Below, in pieces: positions 37,684 through 47,381 of a DNA stretch of 64,000 nucleotides. The stretch is from Prochlorococcus sp. AG-409-K04 (lineage in GTDB: Bacteria; Cyanobacteriota; Cyanobacteriia; PCC-6307; Cyanobiaceae). Location: assembly GCA_003215555.1 (NCBI GenBank), contig QCKE01000003.1:62001-126000 (forward strand), written 5' to 3'. Below the pieces are notes generated by a model. That model had not been told where the DNA came from. It saw nothing but the letters and a program-made list of their open reading frames with translations, and searched no databases. Both the position numbers and the translations under genes were made by a program. How positions within the stretch are numbered: the stretch's first letter is position 1; each line of letters begins with the position of its first letter.

Positions 37684-38454
37684 TTATTTCCTTTTTATAG
37701 ATTGAATAAAGCTCCATTGCCTAAGCTTATCTTTTTCTCTTCGCCATGATTTGAATAGATGTTTTTCCGAATATGTACAGTTTTGGTTCACACTGATTAG
37801 CTTTTCTTTTAGATTCTCTTCGATAAGTTGAGTTTTTGCTATTAATCTTAAGTCTAACAAGAACTTATCTTTTTTCTTTAAAGTTGAAATCCAACCTCTT
37901 GACTCGGCGTCATTTATTGAAACTACTTCTAAAAAATTTTTGCATACTCTATAAAATATATCTTTTGAAACTTCATATTTCTTTGCGCTGATTGCAGGAC
38001 CTAAAGCTGCAACAAGATCCTCTCTTCTGCTTCCATTTTTTGATAATAACTTGATTGTATTCTTTATGATATTTTGACTTAATCCTTTCCATCCACAATG
38101 AATTGCTGCAACATTTCCTCTTTTCTTGTCTCCAATTAATAATGGTATACAGTCTGCGGAATAGATCCATAGACTCTGATTCTTTTTATCACTGATCAAT
38201 CCATCTCCAGTGATTATTGATTCTATTTCTGAATAAGAGGCTTGAAATACTTTATTGCTATGAATTTGTTTTAAAAAATGAATGCTTGGGGAGTTTTTAT
38301 TTATCACATTTAATTCTTGTGGAAGATTATTCTTGCTTCTATATGTAAAAAAAGCATGTGGAAAATTAAATTGCTTTAAAAGTTTTGATTCCAGATAACT
38401 TATTTCTTTGTTTTTGACAAAAACCCAATCATTTCCTGAGTCAATCTCGTTCAT
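37684..38454 (-). CDS. YfiH/PgeF (DUF152) family protein, multicopper-oxidase-like
   Basis: The 256-residue protein matches the YfiH/LACC1 family. HSNKVFQA (first His), SADCIPLLIGD and AAIHCGWKGL carry the Cys-His pairs of the metal site. AALGPAISAKKYEVSKD and QNCTYSEKHLFKSWRRE complete the fold. Members have been described as polyphenol oxidases, purine-nucleoside phosphorylase-like enzymes or peptidoglycan amino-acid editing factor (PgeF). The function here is not known beyond the family. Confidence 0.85.
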   Translation of the reverse strand: MNEIDSGNDWVFVKNKEISYLESKLLKQFNFPHAFFTYRSKNNLPQELNVINKNSPSIHFLKQIHSNKVFQASYSEIESIITGDGLISDKKNQSLWIYSADCIPLLIGDKKRGNVAAIHCGWKGLSQNIIKNTIKLLSKNGSRREDLVAALGPAISAKKYEVSKDIFYRVCKNFLEVVSINDAESRGWISTLKKKDKFLLDLRLIAKTQLIEENLKEKLISVNQNCTYSEKHLFKSWRREKDKLRQWSFIQSIKRK

Positions 38455-38498
38455 AAAATACTTTAAATATGATCTTTTCTTATGATATTAAGTGTTAG

Positions 38499-39401
38499 TC
38501 AATAATTAAAATTAATGTCTTTTAGCATCCAGAAACCTGTAAATTTCTCTACTTCTGGTGAACTTTGAACAGCAATAAATTGAAGTCCGTCAGCCTCTTT
38601 TTTAGATTGTAAAAAGTTTGATTTTACATTTTCAGCATAATCTTTATCCATGTCGGTTACTAGCCAACGATCTTCTTGCCCTGCTTCTAACAGTAATTGG
38701 TTTTTCTCTACTACTAATCTGACTGGTTCGAGTCCACTAAGCCAAGCAGATAAAGCAAGTGCTCTTGTTTTGCTAAATAGTCTAAGTCCTGGGATAGAAA
38801 TATCATCATTTAATGATTGTTTGATTGATATAAGTGAATTGAATTCCATGGGCCATTCTTTTGCATCCCTTAAATTTTCTATACTTATAGATGAAACAGT
38901 CCAAGCATCTCCTCTTAACGGCTCTGGAAGAGGTTCTGGTTGGTTTGCTATAGAAGGAGAAGGTGGTGGAAATGGTCCTGAAATATAACCTGATTCATTA
39001 GGATATAGATCTGATTCTCTAATAGAAAGCCATTCTAAAAGTGAAAATGTTCTTCGGCTTTCGATAACTTCTATACCTAATTTTTCAGACGCTTTTTTAA
39101 TCATAGTTTTCATTGAATTCCTCCAGCATCGTAATTTCTTTGGTGCAGCCCAACCTCTTTGTTTCGCATCAATTAAAGCTTCATTCAATGCGTTAGTTAG
39201 CCAAATTGAATTAACTTCGCTTGCTGGGCATTTTTTTTCCCATCGAAAAGTCTCTGCCCCTGAAAATTCTTGCGTACTTGTTAGCAGTAACTCCCATCTC
39301 TTTTTTCCATCACTCTCTACAACGGGTCGTGAATAAAAGTCCAGTTCCCAATCAGAAACTCGTAATTGTCTATTTATTTGGTTGTTAGAAGTCTCAGTCA
39401 T
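38499..39401 (-). CDS. Tab2/Atab2-family RNA-binding protein (DUF1092)
   Basis: The 300-residue product starts with WELDFYSRPVVESDGKKRWELLL, a conserved start of the Tab2 family. WRNSMKTMIKKASEKLGIEV and SRRTFSLLEWLSIRE follow, and the C-terminal half contains ALALSAWLSGLEPV. In green algae and plants Tab2/Atab2 binds the psaB leader and drives translation of photosystem I subunits. In cyanobacteria a related role in photosystem biogenesis is presumed. It overlaps the upstream S1-domain gene by 4 bases (ATGA), so the two RNA-binding genes are co-transcribed and coupled. Confidence 0.83.
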   Translation of the reverse strand: MTETSNNQINRQLRVSDWELDFYSRPVVESDGKKRWELLLTSTQEFSGAETFRWEKKCPASEVNSIWLTNALNEALIDAKQRGWAAPKKLRCWRNSMKTMIKKASEKLGIEVIESRRTFSLLEWLSIRESDLYPNESGYISGPFPPPSPSIANQPEPLPEPLRGDAWTVSSISIENLRDAKEWPMEFNSLISIKQSLNDDISIPGLRLFSKTRALALSAWLSGLEPVRLVVEKNQLLLEAGQEDRWLVTDMDKDYAENVKSNFLQSKKEADGLQFIAVQSSPEVEKFTGFWMLKDINFNY

Positions 39402-40678
39402 TGAATTTCTTTTTCTTCTTTTTCTTCTTTTTGTTCTTTTGCTTGTAATAAAATGCTTTGAGCTTTTATAGCTCTATCTTCTGCTTCAGCTAAAACCTTT
39501 CCTTTTTCAACCAGAAGTTCACCAGGCATTCCTTCGAGGAGTGCAGTATTTAGACCTATCCTTCCTCTTGCAGGATCAAGATCGGTTATTAATGCCTTAA
39601 TGTCATCCCCTTGATTAAATACTTCTCTGAGAGATCTAAGGCTTCCATTGGTAATCATTGACTGATGCAATAATCCACTAATGCCTCCAATATCTATGAA
39701 AAAACCATAAGGCTTCACGGCAACAACTTTCCCTTTGACTAGTTGACCAATTTCCAGATTTGCAAATTTCGCAACTGTAATTGCTTTTTTTTCGGAGAGA
39801 ATTAATTTTCTATTGTCTGGTGTGACTTCTATAAAAGCAACTGAAATATTTTTGCCAACAAGAGATTCATGATTTTCTCCTTCATTCAGTTGGGATCTTG
39901 GTATGAATCCTCTGAGACCCTCTAAGTCACAAGTTACTCCTCCTCGGTTAAACCCGTTTATTTTAACTTCTACTACCTTTGCTTCTTTTGCAAGTTGAAG
40001 AACTTTTTCCCAGCTTTTACGAAGAGCTAATGCTCTGCAACTGATCGTTACCATGCCATCTGCATTTTGCTCTCTTGTTACTAAAACTTCTACTTCAAGA
40101 CCTTTTGGAAACCTTTCTTTAAGATTACTAATTACTCCTAAACCACATTCATGTTTTGGCATGAATCCAGGAGCCTTGCCTCCAATGTCAACATAAACTC
40201 CATCGCTTTCTATTCCAATTACAGATCCTTTTGCAATTTCTCCTGTATTCCCGACTGGTTCATTTTCATCAAGAGCTGCAAGAAAGGCATCTTCATCAAA
40301 ATCAAAATCATCAACACTTCTTTCTACAAAATCACCTGAGTTAAAAGTTGAGGAAAATTTTTTATTTTGTTTGGAAAAACTATCTTTAGAAAGAATATCT
40401 TCCATTGAAATATCTTCTTCATGATCTGACTGAAAAATTTTTGGCTGATTAGGCGAGGTTGTTTTTAGAGGTTTTTGCAAAAAAGAAGGGTTTACATCAT
40501 TTTCCTTTTGATTTAATTCTTGGTTTTTTTCATCAATTAACTTATTTAAACTTTGACTAGGATCTTCTGGCTCATCTTTTCTACTAATATGCATTACTTG
40601 AAGAGGCTTTCGCAGATTTTTCTGCTCTTGCCTTGGAGGAGTTGGTCTCTTAGGTTGGGGGCTTCCTGATTCGGCCAT
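39398..40678 (-). CDS. rps1b: S1-domain RNA-binding protein, ribosomal protein S1 homologue
   Basis: The 426-residue protein has a long, charged, low-complexity N-terminus (1-135), then three S1 OB-fold repeats: GEIAKGSVIGIESDGVYVDI, a central repeat with VVEVKINGFNRGGVTCDLEG and LRGFIPRSQL, and QLVKGKVVAVKPYGFFIDIG. It ends in a Lys/Glu-rich tail (EQKEEKEEKEIQ). Two S1 paralogues occur in cyanobacteria, and the disordered N-terminus suggests this is the second, regulatory one. It precedes and overlaps the Tab2-like gene. Confidence 0.85.
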   Translation of the reverse strand: MAESGSPQPKRPTPPRQEQKNLRKPLQVMHISRKDEPEDPSQSLNKLIDEKNQELNQKENDVNPSFLQKPLKTTSPNQPKIFQSDHEEDISMEDILSKDSFSKQNKKFSSTFNSGDFVERSVDDFDFDEDAFLAALDENEPVGNTGEIAKGSVIGIESDGVYVDIGGKAPGFMPKHECGLGVISNLKERFPKGLEVEVLVTREQNADGMVTISCRALALRKSWEKVLQLAKEAKVVEVKINGFNRGGVTCDLEGLRGFIPRSQLNEGENHESLVGKNISVAFIEVTPDNRKLILSEKKAITVAKFANLEIGQLVKGKVVAVKPYGFFIDIGGISGLLHQSMITNGSLRSLREVFNQGDDIKALITDLDPARGRIGLNTALLEGMPGELLVEKGKVLAEAEDRAIKAQSILLQAKEQKEEKEEKEIQ

Positions 40679-40739
40679 TGGGCCTAATGTGGGGTTGTAA
40701 GTAAACCATTCTTGCAGGAAAAGCTGAATTATTTCATTT

Positions 40740-41570
40740 TTGGAGGTTTTTTCTATTAGTTATAACTTTCGAGAACTTGCTTTCATGAGCTGGCCCAATG
40801 CTTCTAAAGCAGCATTGCAAAAGGGGTCTACCTTGGTTTGGCCTTTTGGTGCGTGTGAGCAACATGGCCCACATTTACCTTTGATTACAGATACTTTTTT
40901 TGCTGAAAATATTTTAAAGGAGTGTTTAGCTAATCTCCCTGCTGATTTGCCAATCTGGATGTTGCCTTCTCAGGCAATAGGTTTTTCGCCAGAACATTTA
41001 GCTTTTCCGGGCACGCTTTCTCTTTCTAGTGATTTACTGTTGAAAATTGTCACTGAAATAGGAACACAGTTGTCAAGGATGGGATTTCAAAGACTAGTTC
41101 TTTTTAATGCTCATGGTGGACAAATAGGTCTTTTGCAAGCTATTGCAAGAGAGTTACGCGTTCAATGTCCCTCCATGGCTGTGCTGCCCTGTTTTTTATG
41201 GAGTGGAGTTGATTCTTTAAAGGAATTATTACCTGATAAAGAAGTTGAACAGGGTCTGCATGCTGCTTTAGCAGAAACAAGTTTAATGCTTGATTTGGAC
41301 CCGAATTTAGTAGGGAAAGAGAGACCTTTTGATGGTGAAGTTAACATTTTTGAAAAAAAAGATGATTCGGTCCCTGAAGGTTGGAGCTTGGAAGGAGCAG
41401 CACCTTGCGCATGGCTTACTCAGGATCTAAGTATTTCAGGTGTTATTGGTGATAGTCGAGATGCAACAGATGTTTTAGGTAGAAAGTTGAAGCAAGCTTT
41501 ATTAGATCATTGGACTAATTTATTTTTAAATTTGATGGAAAGTGAATGGCCAAAAACTGAAAAAAAATGA
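40740..41570 (+). CDS. Creatininase-family metal-dependent amidohydrolase
   Basis: The 276-residue product has the creatininase fold: WPFGACEQHGPHLPLITDT (metal ligands Glu, His, Asp), GFSPEHLAFPGTLSLSS, LVLFNAHGGQIGLLQAIARELR, and HAALAETSLMLDLDPNL with a ligand Glu. The usual metal ligands are present. Family members include creatininase, MftE and FAPy deformylase-like enzymes, so the substrate is unknown. The TTG start at 40740 retains FRELAFMSWP, which aligns with the family start; a Met at 40785 would cut it. Confidence 0.85.
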   Translation: MEVFSISYNFRELAFMSWPNASKAALQKGSTLVWPFGACEQHGPHLPLITDTFFAENILKECLANLPADLPIWMLPSQAIGFSPEHLAFPGTLSLSSDLLLKIVTEIGTQLSRMGFQRLVLFNAHGGQIGLLQAIARELRVQCPSMAVLPCFLWSGVDSLKELLPDKEVEQGLHAALAETSLMLDLDPNLVGKERPFDGEVNIFEKKDDSVPEGWSLEGAAPCAWLTQDLSISGVIGDSRDATDVLGRKLKQALLDHWTNLFLNLMESEWPKTEKK

Positions 41571-41655
41571 TTAACTAGCAATAATTCATTGAAACAACTC
41601 CCCTATTGTCGAGTTAATTCTGTAATATGCCCGATATTGATAATTTCCATTGCTC

Positions 41656-42372
41656 ATGCCGACCCTAGAAACTATTGAGGTAGCCGGTGAAACTGATATA
41701 AATACACTCCCGGATTTCACTTCTGAGAAATATAAAGATGCTTATAGCAGGATTAATGCCATTGTTATTGAAGGAGAAAAAGAGGCATATGACAATTATT
41801 TGTCAATAGGCACTCTGATTCCTGAAAAAGCAGATGAATTGAAAAAGCTGGCAATTATGGAGTTAAAACATATGAAAGGCTTCACTGCTTGTGGGAAAAA
41901 TCTGGGTGTAAAGGCAGATATGCCATTTGCAAAGGAATTTTTCTCACCATTGCATGGGAACTTTCAAAAAGCTTTTGAAAAAGGTGATTTAACGACTTGC
42001 TTTCTTATTCAAGCAATTCTTATAGAAGCTTTTGCTATATCTGCTTATCACGTATATATAAGAGTTGCTGATCCTTTTGCTAGAAAAATCACAGAGAATG
42101 TTGTTAAGGATGAATATCTTCATCTCAACTATGGTCAAGAGTGGTTAAAGGCAAATTTATCAAGTTGTAAGGAAGAGTTGATTAAAGCAAATAAAGCAAA
42201 TTTGCCTCTTATTAAGTCAATGCTTGATCAAGTTGCAGATGATGCGCATTCTTTAGATATGGATAAAGAAGAATTGATGGAAGAATTTATGATTGCTTAT
42301 CAAGATTCTCTCTTGGAGATTGGAATGGATTCTAGGGAAATAGCTCGGATGGCTTTGGCCGCTCTTGTGTAA
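41656..42372 (+). CDS. ado: Aldehyde-deformylating oxygenase (alkane synthesis)
   Basis: ADO converts fatty aldehydes to alkanes with formate release. The ferritin-like di-iron protein has ligands in INAIVIEGEKEAYDNY, MELKHMKGFTACGKNL, ILIEAFAISAYHVYIRVADPF and VKDEYLHLNYGQEWL. Starting at the second in-frame codon (ATG at 41656) gives MPTLE and 238 residues. It is followed by aar, the reductase that supplies its aldehyde substrate; the pair makes heptadecane or pentadecane in cyanobacteria. Confidence 0.96.
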   Translation: MPTLETIEVAGETDINTLPDFTSEKYKDAYSRINAIVIEGEKEAYDNYLSIGTLIPEKADELKKLAIMELKHMKGFTACGKNLGVKADMPFAKEFFSPLHGNFQKAFEKGDLTTCFLIQAILIEAFAISAYHVYIRVADPFARKITENVVKDEYLHLNYGQEWLKANLSSCKEELIKANKANLPLIKSMLDQVADDAHSLDMDKEELMEEFMIAYQDSLLEIGMDSREIARMALAALV

Positions 42373-42446
42373 ATACAAATTGTAAAAAAATAGTTAATTT
42401 GTCCTATTATTTAAGGCGTTAAAAAAAATTATTGCTAATCAGTTAT

Positions 42447-42484
42447 GCCCATTATGGTTTAGTCTGTGAGACTCCTATCAGGGC
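42447..42484 (+). promoter_or_regulatory. Stem-loop between ado and aar
   Basis: GCCC (42447-42450) pairs with GGGC (42481-42484) around an inner perfect hairpin AGTCT-GTG-AGACT (42461-42473), followed by GAATTTTT. It lies in the 144-base gap between the alkane genes. It could be a weak terminator of ado, a processing site or part of a small RNA. The U-run is short and begins 3 bases after the stem. Confidence 0.4.
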
Positions 42485-42516
42485 GAATTTTTGACATGAA
42501 ATTTCTTTACTAGGCG

Positions 42517-43557
42517 ATGTTTGGATTGATTGGTCACTCAACTAGCTTTAATGAAGCCAGAAAAAAGGCTATGGATTTGGGATATGACCATATAGCTGAA
42601 GGTGATTTAGATGTTTGGTGTAGTGCACCACCCCAACTTGTAGAACATGTAAAAGTTGAGAGTGCTACTGGTAAAACCATTGAGGGTGCATATATCGATT
42701 CATGCTTCGTTCCGGAAATGCTGGGTCGTTTTAAGACTGCAAGAAGAAAAGTGTTAAATGCAATGGAACTTGCTCAGAAAAAGGGAATAAGTATTACTGC
42801 TTTAGGAGGATTTACTTCGATTATTTTTGAGAATTTCAAGCTTTTACAAAACAAACAAGTACGTAATACAACTTTGGATTGGGAAAGGTTTACAACCGGT
42901 AACACACATACTGCCTGGGTGATAGCAAGGCAATTAGAGATTAATGCCCCAAAATTAGGAATTGAATTGAGCAAAGCTCGTGTTGCTGTTGTAGGAGCGA
43001 CAGGAGATATTGGGAGTGCAGTTTGCAGATGGCTTTCTCAGAGAACAGGAGTTGGTGAGCTTTTGTTGGTTGCACGCCAACAAGAGCCTCTCAAAGAACT
43101 TCAGGAAAGTCTTCAGGGTGGTGAAATCCTTGGTTTGGAGTCAGCTCTTTCCCAGGCTGATGTTGTTGTATGGGTTGCAAGTTTGCCTAAAAAACTTGAA
43201 ATTGATAAATCTAATATTCGCAGGCCTTGCTTAATGATTGATGGAGGATATCCAAAGAATTTAGATGAGAAATTTGCTGGTTCAGGTATTCATGTTCTTA
43301 AAGGGGGTATCGTTGAGTTTTTCAAGGATATTGGTTGGAATATGATGGAGATTGCTGAAATGGAGATACCTCAAAGGCAAATGTTTGCTTGTTTTGCTGA
43401 GGCAATGCTTTTGGAATTTGAAAATTGCCATACTAATTTCAGTTGGGGAAGGAATAATATTACTTTGGAAAAAATGGATTTTATTGGAGAAGCATCTGTA
43501 AGGCATGGTTTTTCTGTTCTTAGTCTTCAGACTGATATGAAGGCTTCTTTGGCCTAA
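42517..43557 (+). CDS. aar: Acyl-ACP reductase (long-chain, aldehyde-forming)
   Basis: AAR reduces acyl-ACP with NADPH to a fatty aldehyde for ADO. The 346-residue protein starts [23 protein letters not shown]. It has [21 protein letters not shown], a Rossmann motif [18 protein letters not shown] near the middle, and [12 protein letters not shown]. It ends with [22 protein letters not shown]. Order and direction match other cyanobacteria: ado, aar, accA. Confidence 0.95.
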   Translation: MFGLIGHSTSFNEARKKAMDLGYDHIAEGDLDVWCSAPPQLVEHVKVESATGKTIEGAYIDSCFVPEMLGRFKTARRKVLNAMELAQKKGISITALGGFTSIIFENFKLLQNKQVRNTTLDWERFTTGNTHTAWVIARQLEINAPKLGIELSKARVAVVGATGDIGSAVCRWLSQRTGVGELLLVARQQEPLKELQESLQGGEILGLESALSQADVVVWVASLPKKLEIDKSNIRRPCLMIDGGYPKNLDEKFAGSGIHVLKGGIVEFFKDIGWNMMEIAEMEIPQRQMFACFAEAMLLEFENCHTNFSWGRNNITLEKMDFIGEASVRHGFSVLSLQTDMKASLA

Positions 43558-43577
43558 ATTCTTCCTAAATTTTTTCT

Positions 43578-44567
43578 ATGGCACGTCGTTATTTATTGGA
43601 CTTTGAGAAGCCATTGGTAGAGCTTGAGAAGCAAATTGAACAGATTAGAGAATTGGCTCGAGATTCAGAAGTTGATGTTAGCCAACAATTGCTTCAATTA
43701 GAAACACTTGCAGCCAGACGAAGAGAAGAAATCTTTAAAGCTTTATCTCCAGCTGAAAAAATTCAGGTAGCAAGGCATCCTCAAAGACCAAGTACTTTGG
43801 ATTTTATTCAGATGTTTTGCGATGATTGGATAGAACTGCACGGTGATAGAAATTCGAGTGATGATAGTGCTTTGGTCGGAGGTATAGCTCGCATTGATGA
43901 AACAGCAGTCTTGTTGATTGGTCAGCAAAAAGGAAGAGATACTAAGGAGAATGTTAAAAGAAATTTTGGGATGGCAAAGCCTGGTGGGTATAGAAAAGCC
44001 TTGAGATTAATGAATCATGCAGATAGGTTTGGGTTACCTATTATTGCTTTTATTGATACACCAGGTGCTTATGCAGGACTTTTGGCTGAGGAACAGGGGC
44101 AAGGCGAAGCTATAGCAGTGAATTTACGAGAAATGTTTCGTCTGAAAGTGCCTATTATTGCAACTGTTATTGGTGAAGGTGGTTCTGGAGGTGCCTTGGG
44201 TATTGGTGTAGCAGACAGATTACTTATGTTTGAACATAGTGTTTATACAGTTGCCAGTCCAGAGGCTTGTGCTTCTATTTTGTGGAGGGATTCTTCAAAA
44301 GCACCAGATGCAGCAGCAGCATTGAAGATCACTGGATCTGATTTAATAAGCCTTGGTATTGTTGATGAAGTTATAGAAGAGCCTGCTGGTGGAAATAATT
44401 GGGCACCTCTGCAAGCAGGAGAATCTTTAAAAATTGCTATTCTTAGGCATTTAGGTGAATTAATGAAATTAGATGTTAAAAAACTAAGAGAAAATAGATA
44501 TAAGAAATTTAGAAAAATAGGAAGTTTTTTAGAACCAAACTCGCAAGAAGGGCAGCTTACAAAATAG
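43578..44567 (+). CDS. accA: Acetyl-CoA carboxylase carboxyltransferase alpha subunit
   Basis: AccA forms malonyl-CoA with AccD, the first step of fatty-acid synthesis. The 329-residue protein has [123 protein letters not shown], all typical. It is placed directly after aar, which links fatty-acid supply to alkane output. Confidence 0.96.
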   Translation: MARRYLLDFEKPLVELEKQIEQIRELARDSEVDVSQQLLQLETLAARRREEIFKALSPAEKIQVARHPQRPSTLDFIQMFCDDWIELHGDRNSSDDSALVGGIARIDETAVLLIGQQKGRDTKENVKRNFGMAKPGGYRKALRLMNHADRFGLPIIAFIDTPGAYAGLLAEEQGQGEAIAVNLREMFRLKVPIIATVIGEGGSGGALGIGVADRLLMFEHSVYTVASPEACASILWRDSSKAPDAAAALKITGSDLISLGIVDEVIEEPAGGNNWAPLQAGESLKIAILRHLGELMKLDVKKLRENRYKKFRKIGSFLEPNSQEGQLTK

Positions 44568-44591
44568 AATTTATTTTTTATAAATAAGAAA

Positions 44592-45299
44592 TTGGCAACT
44601 GTTCTTATTACTGGGGCTTCCAGAGGGATTGGGAAGGCTACAGCAAAACTCTTTGCATCTAATGGATGGGATCTTTTGCTTGTGGCTCGTTCAAAAAATG
44701 ATTTAAAAAATTTGTCAAATGAATTAGTTGATACTGGTTCTAAAATTTTTTTTCAATGCATTGATTTGTCTAATGCAATGGATATTCAAGTTGGAATGGA
44801 AGAGCTTCTTAGCAACGGATTGACCCCTTCGGTGCTCATTAATAATGCAGGTGTTGCTTGGACGGGGGAATTGATATCCATGCCTTTAGAAAAATGGAAT
44901 TGGTTGTTTCAAGTAAATCTCACAAGTATTTTCCAAGTTACATCCTCAATTGTGCCAGGAATGCGTAAAAACGGTGGCTTGGTAATTAATGTAAGTAGTC
45001 ATGCAGCAAGAAATGCTTTTGCAAATTGGGGAGCTTATTGCGTTAGTAAGGCAGCATTAGAAAGTTTTACGAAATGTTTGGCTGAGGAAGAGAAGAAATT
45101 TGGTATAAGAGCTTGCACCCTTACCCTTGGTTCAGTAAATAGTGATATTTGGGACTCTGAAACTGTTAAGAGTGATTTTGATCGAGCAAATATGCTTTCT
45201 GTTGAAGAAGTTGCTTTCGAGCTTATGCATCTTGCTCAGCAGCCTAGCTCTCAAATTGTTGAAGATATAACTTTGATGCCATCTTGTGGTGCATTTTAA
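44592..45299 (+). CDS. Short-chain dehydrogenase/reductase
   Basis: The 235-residue protein (TTG start) is a classical SDR. It has the cofactor loop TGASRGIGKATAKLF, VLINNAGVAW, catalytic Ser in VINVSSHAA and the active-site YCVSKAALESF (Tyr and Lys). The substrate is unknown. Its place after ado-aar-accA suggests lipid or fatty-acyl metabolism, which is only inference. A FabG-like function is possible, although the substrate loop is not diagnostic. Confidence 0.85.
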   Translation: MATVLITGASRGIGKATAKLFASNGWDLLLVARSKNDLKNLSNELVDTGSKIFFQCIDLSNAMDIQVGMEELLSNGLTPSVLINNAGVAWTGELISMPLEKWNWLFQVNLTSIFQVTSSIVPGMRKNGGLVINVSSHAARNAFANWGAYCVSKAALESFTKCLAEEEKKFGIRACTLTLGSVNSDIWDSETVKSDFDRANMLSVEEVAFELMHLAQQPSSQIVEDITLMPSCGAF

Positions 45300-45360
45300 A
45301 TTCCAATCTGAACTAGGAATTGTTTGATAATATTATTCAAAAAGAATTTATTTTGATAAA

Positions 45361-46041
45361 TTAGATTGAATCCAATAATTTAGTTTTTTTTATAAGAGTC
45401 TTTACTTTTTTCATATCTTTTATCCCTGGCTTTATCTCTAATTTGCTTGATGCATCAATCCCAAAAGGTTTTATTCTTAACAAAATATCTTCGATACAAT
45501 CATCTGATATGCCTCCCGCTAGCCACCATGGGATAGTGAAATTTACTTTGTAAAGTAACTCCATATCTATTCTTTTCCCTGTTCCCCCAAGACTTTTTGA
45601 GCTCCAAGCATCGATTAAAATGGCATCTACTGAATCTTGAAAATCTTGTGCAGAAATCAAGTCACTTTCTTTACGAATTCGAAAAGATTTCCATAATTTA
45701 ATGTGTGGATATAGGTGTTTGATTTTTTTACATTCTTCTTTGGATTCTTGTCCATGTAGTTGAATAATAGATGGAGAACCTGCTCGATTAATTCGTTTAT
45801 CTATCTCTTTAGCATTTGTGTTTGCTAATACCCATACTCGTTCAATATGTGGAACCTTTTTAGTAAGTGTAGAAAATATTTCTTCCCGTTTGGAATCTGT
45901 AATATATCGTGGAGAATCCATTACGCCTATTACACCAATTGCATCAGCACCTGATAATGCAATCTCTATGGCCTGTTTAACGGTTGTGATGCCACAGATT
46001 TTTATAGCTATTGGTGTATGAGTCTTCATAGTTAAACTCAA
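45361..46041 (-). CDS. trpF: Phosphoribosylanthranilate isomerase
   Basis: TrpF is the third step of tryptophan synthesis from anthranilate. The 226-residue TIM barrel has IAIKICGITTVKQAIEIALSGADAIGVIG, SPRYITDSKR, IIQLHGQESKEECK, DAILIDAWSSKSLGGTGKRIDMELL and WWLAGGISDDCIEDIL. The catalytic Cys (ICGIT) and Asp (LIDAW) are present. A few family positions differ slightly (IGVIG instead of IGFIF). Confidence 0.92.
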   Translation of the reverse strand: MSLTMKTHTPIAIKICGITTVKQAIEIALSGADAIGVIGVMDSPRYITDSKREEIFSTLTKKVPHIERVWVLANTNAKEIDKRINRAGSPSIIQLHGQESKEECKKIKHLYPHIKLWKSFRIRKESDLISAQDFQDSVDAILIDAWSSKSLGGTGKRIDMELLYKVNFTIPWWLAGGISDDCIEDILLRIKPFGIDASSKLEIKPGIKDMKKVKTLIKKTKLLDSI

Positions 46042-46109
46042 CGTAGTATTAACTTTATAGGATTAGTAAAGTTGAAAATCATTTTTTAGTAACTTTTGGG
46101 AGGAAAAGC

Positions 46110-47381
46110 TTGGAAGGCTTTGAGTTGATTAGGTTAAAAGGAATTTCTTTAAGAGTGAATTCTAGTTGCCTCTTAATCCTTTTGCTTTTCACCTTGGCAT
46201 CACAAGGGCAGATTAGTAGGGATTTTGAGGGGCAATTACCTCTATGGCAGATTTGGTTTATAGGTTTTTTGACGGCTTTTTTGTTATTCCTTTCTGTGGC
46301 TCTTTATGAGCTAGGCCATTCTTTAATGGCTTTATATGAAGGGGTACAAATTAAATCTATTAACTTATTCTTCTTAGGCGGATTGTCAAGGGTTAATACA
46401 CAGTGCTCTAATCCTTTGTCTAATCTTAGGATTGCTTTTGCTGGTCCTTTTATAAGCCTTTTGATAGGAACTTTAAGCTTCTTAGTAGCAAAAAGTTCTT
46501 CATTAATAAACCCTTTATTAATTAACATGTTGATTCAAATTGGAGGTGTAAATTTGGTTTTAGCTTTTTTTAATTTGTTGCCTACTTTGCCTTTGGATGG
46601 AGGTATAATAATTAAATCATTGGTTTGGTATTTTTCAGGAAGTCAAAAAAAAGGTCATAAATTAGCCTGTAATATTGGAAGGATTTTTTCTTTATTCTTA
46701 TTATTTTTAGGTGGGATTTCTATTTTTAGGGGCGGAGGGTTAAATGGTATTTTATTAATTATTTTAGGATGGTTTTCTTTTGCTTCTTCAAAATCACAGG
46801 ATCAAATTATAATTCTTCAGGAAACCTTATCTGAGTTATCAGTAAAAGATGTTTCTAACAAGCATTATAGGATTGTTGATGAATCTCAAAAACTAGAGAT
46901 TTTGAACAATCAATTGAATATAAATGCAACTAATATTTCAAAAAAGAATGAATTTTATGATTGGACTCTTTTATTTAACAGTGGGAGGTGGACTGGTTTT
47001 GTCAAAACAGATATATTGCAGGACGTACCTATGGAATATTGGGGGCAATATTCGTTATCTGGTTATAAAAAACCTCTTTCTGATTTGCCTTCAATCAGTG
47101 AGAATTTTCCCTTGTGGTGTGCCGTCTTAAAATTAGAGAAGACTCCAGAAAAAAGGCTTTTGGTTTTTAATCTTGCAGGTTTACCTTCTGGCACTATTGA
47201 TAAAGCCGATATTGGACAAATAGCTTTAAAAAAATTAGGAGTGAATTTACCAAGAAACTTTGTTGCCTTAGCAAGAAAGCAAAATGTTTACCCTTTAGGC
47301 ATTTCGTTGAAAAAGGTTGTTGATGGAATGATTTCTTCGGGTTTAATTAAACAATCTGAATTAGATCAATTCACTAAATAA
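46110..47381 (+). CDS. Site-2 protease (M50) homologue with altered metal motif and CBS-like C-terminus
   Basis: The 423-residue membrane protein follows the S2P layout of cyanobacteria. Several membrane helices include SVALYELGHSLMALYEG, then the second metal motif PTLPLDGG with Asp163, then a soluble part of about 190 residues with CBS-like repeats. The zinc motif should read HExxH but reads YELGH: Tyr66 replaces His, by codon TAT at 46305-46307, one base from CAT. Loss of one of three ligands suggests weak or no peptidase activity, or a pseudoprotease. The start is TTG at 46110. Its 3' end overlaps the lipoate-ligase gene by 16 bases. Confidence 0.83.
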   Translation: MEGFELIRLKGISLRVNSSCLLILLLFTLASQGQISRDFEGQLPLWQIWFIGFLTAFLLFLSVALYELGHSLMALYEGVQIKSINLFFLGGLSRVNTQCSNPLSNLRIAFAGPFISLLIGTLSFLVAKSSSLINPLLINMLIQIGGVNLVLAFFNLLPTLPLDGGIIIKSLVWYFSGSQKKGHKLACNIGRIFSLFLLFLGGISIFRGGGLNGILLIILGWFSFASSKSQDQIIILQETLSELSVKDVSNKHYRIVDESQKLEILNNQLNINATNISKKNEFYDWTLLFNSGRWTGFVKTDILQDVPMEYWGQYSLSGYKKPLSDLPSISENFPLWCAVLKLEKTPEKRLLVFNLAGLPSGTIDKADIGQIALKKLGVNLPRNFVALARKQNVYPLGISLKKVVDGMISSGLIKQSELDQFTK

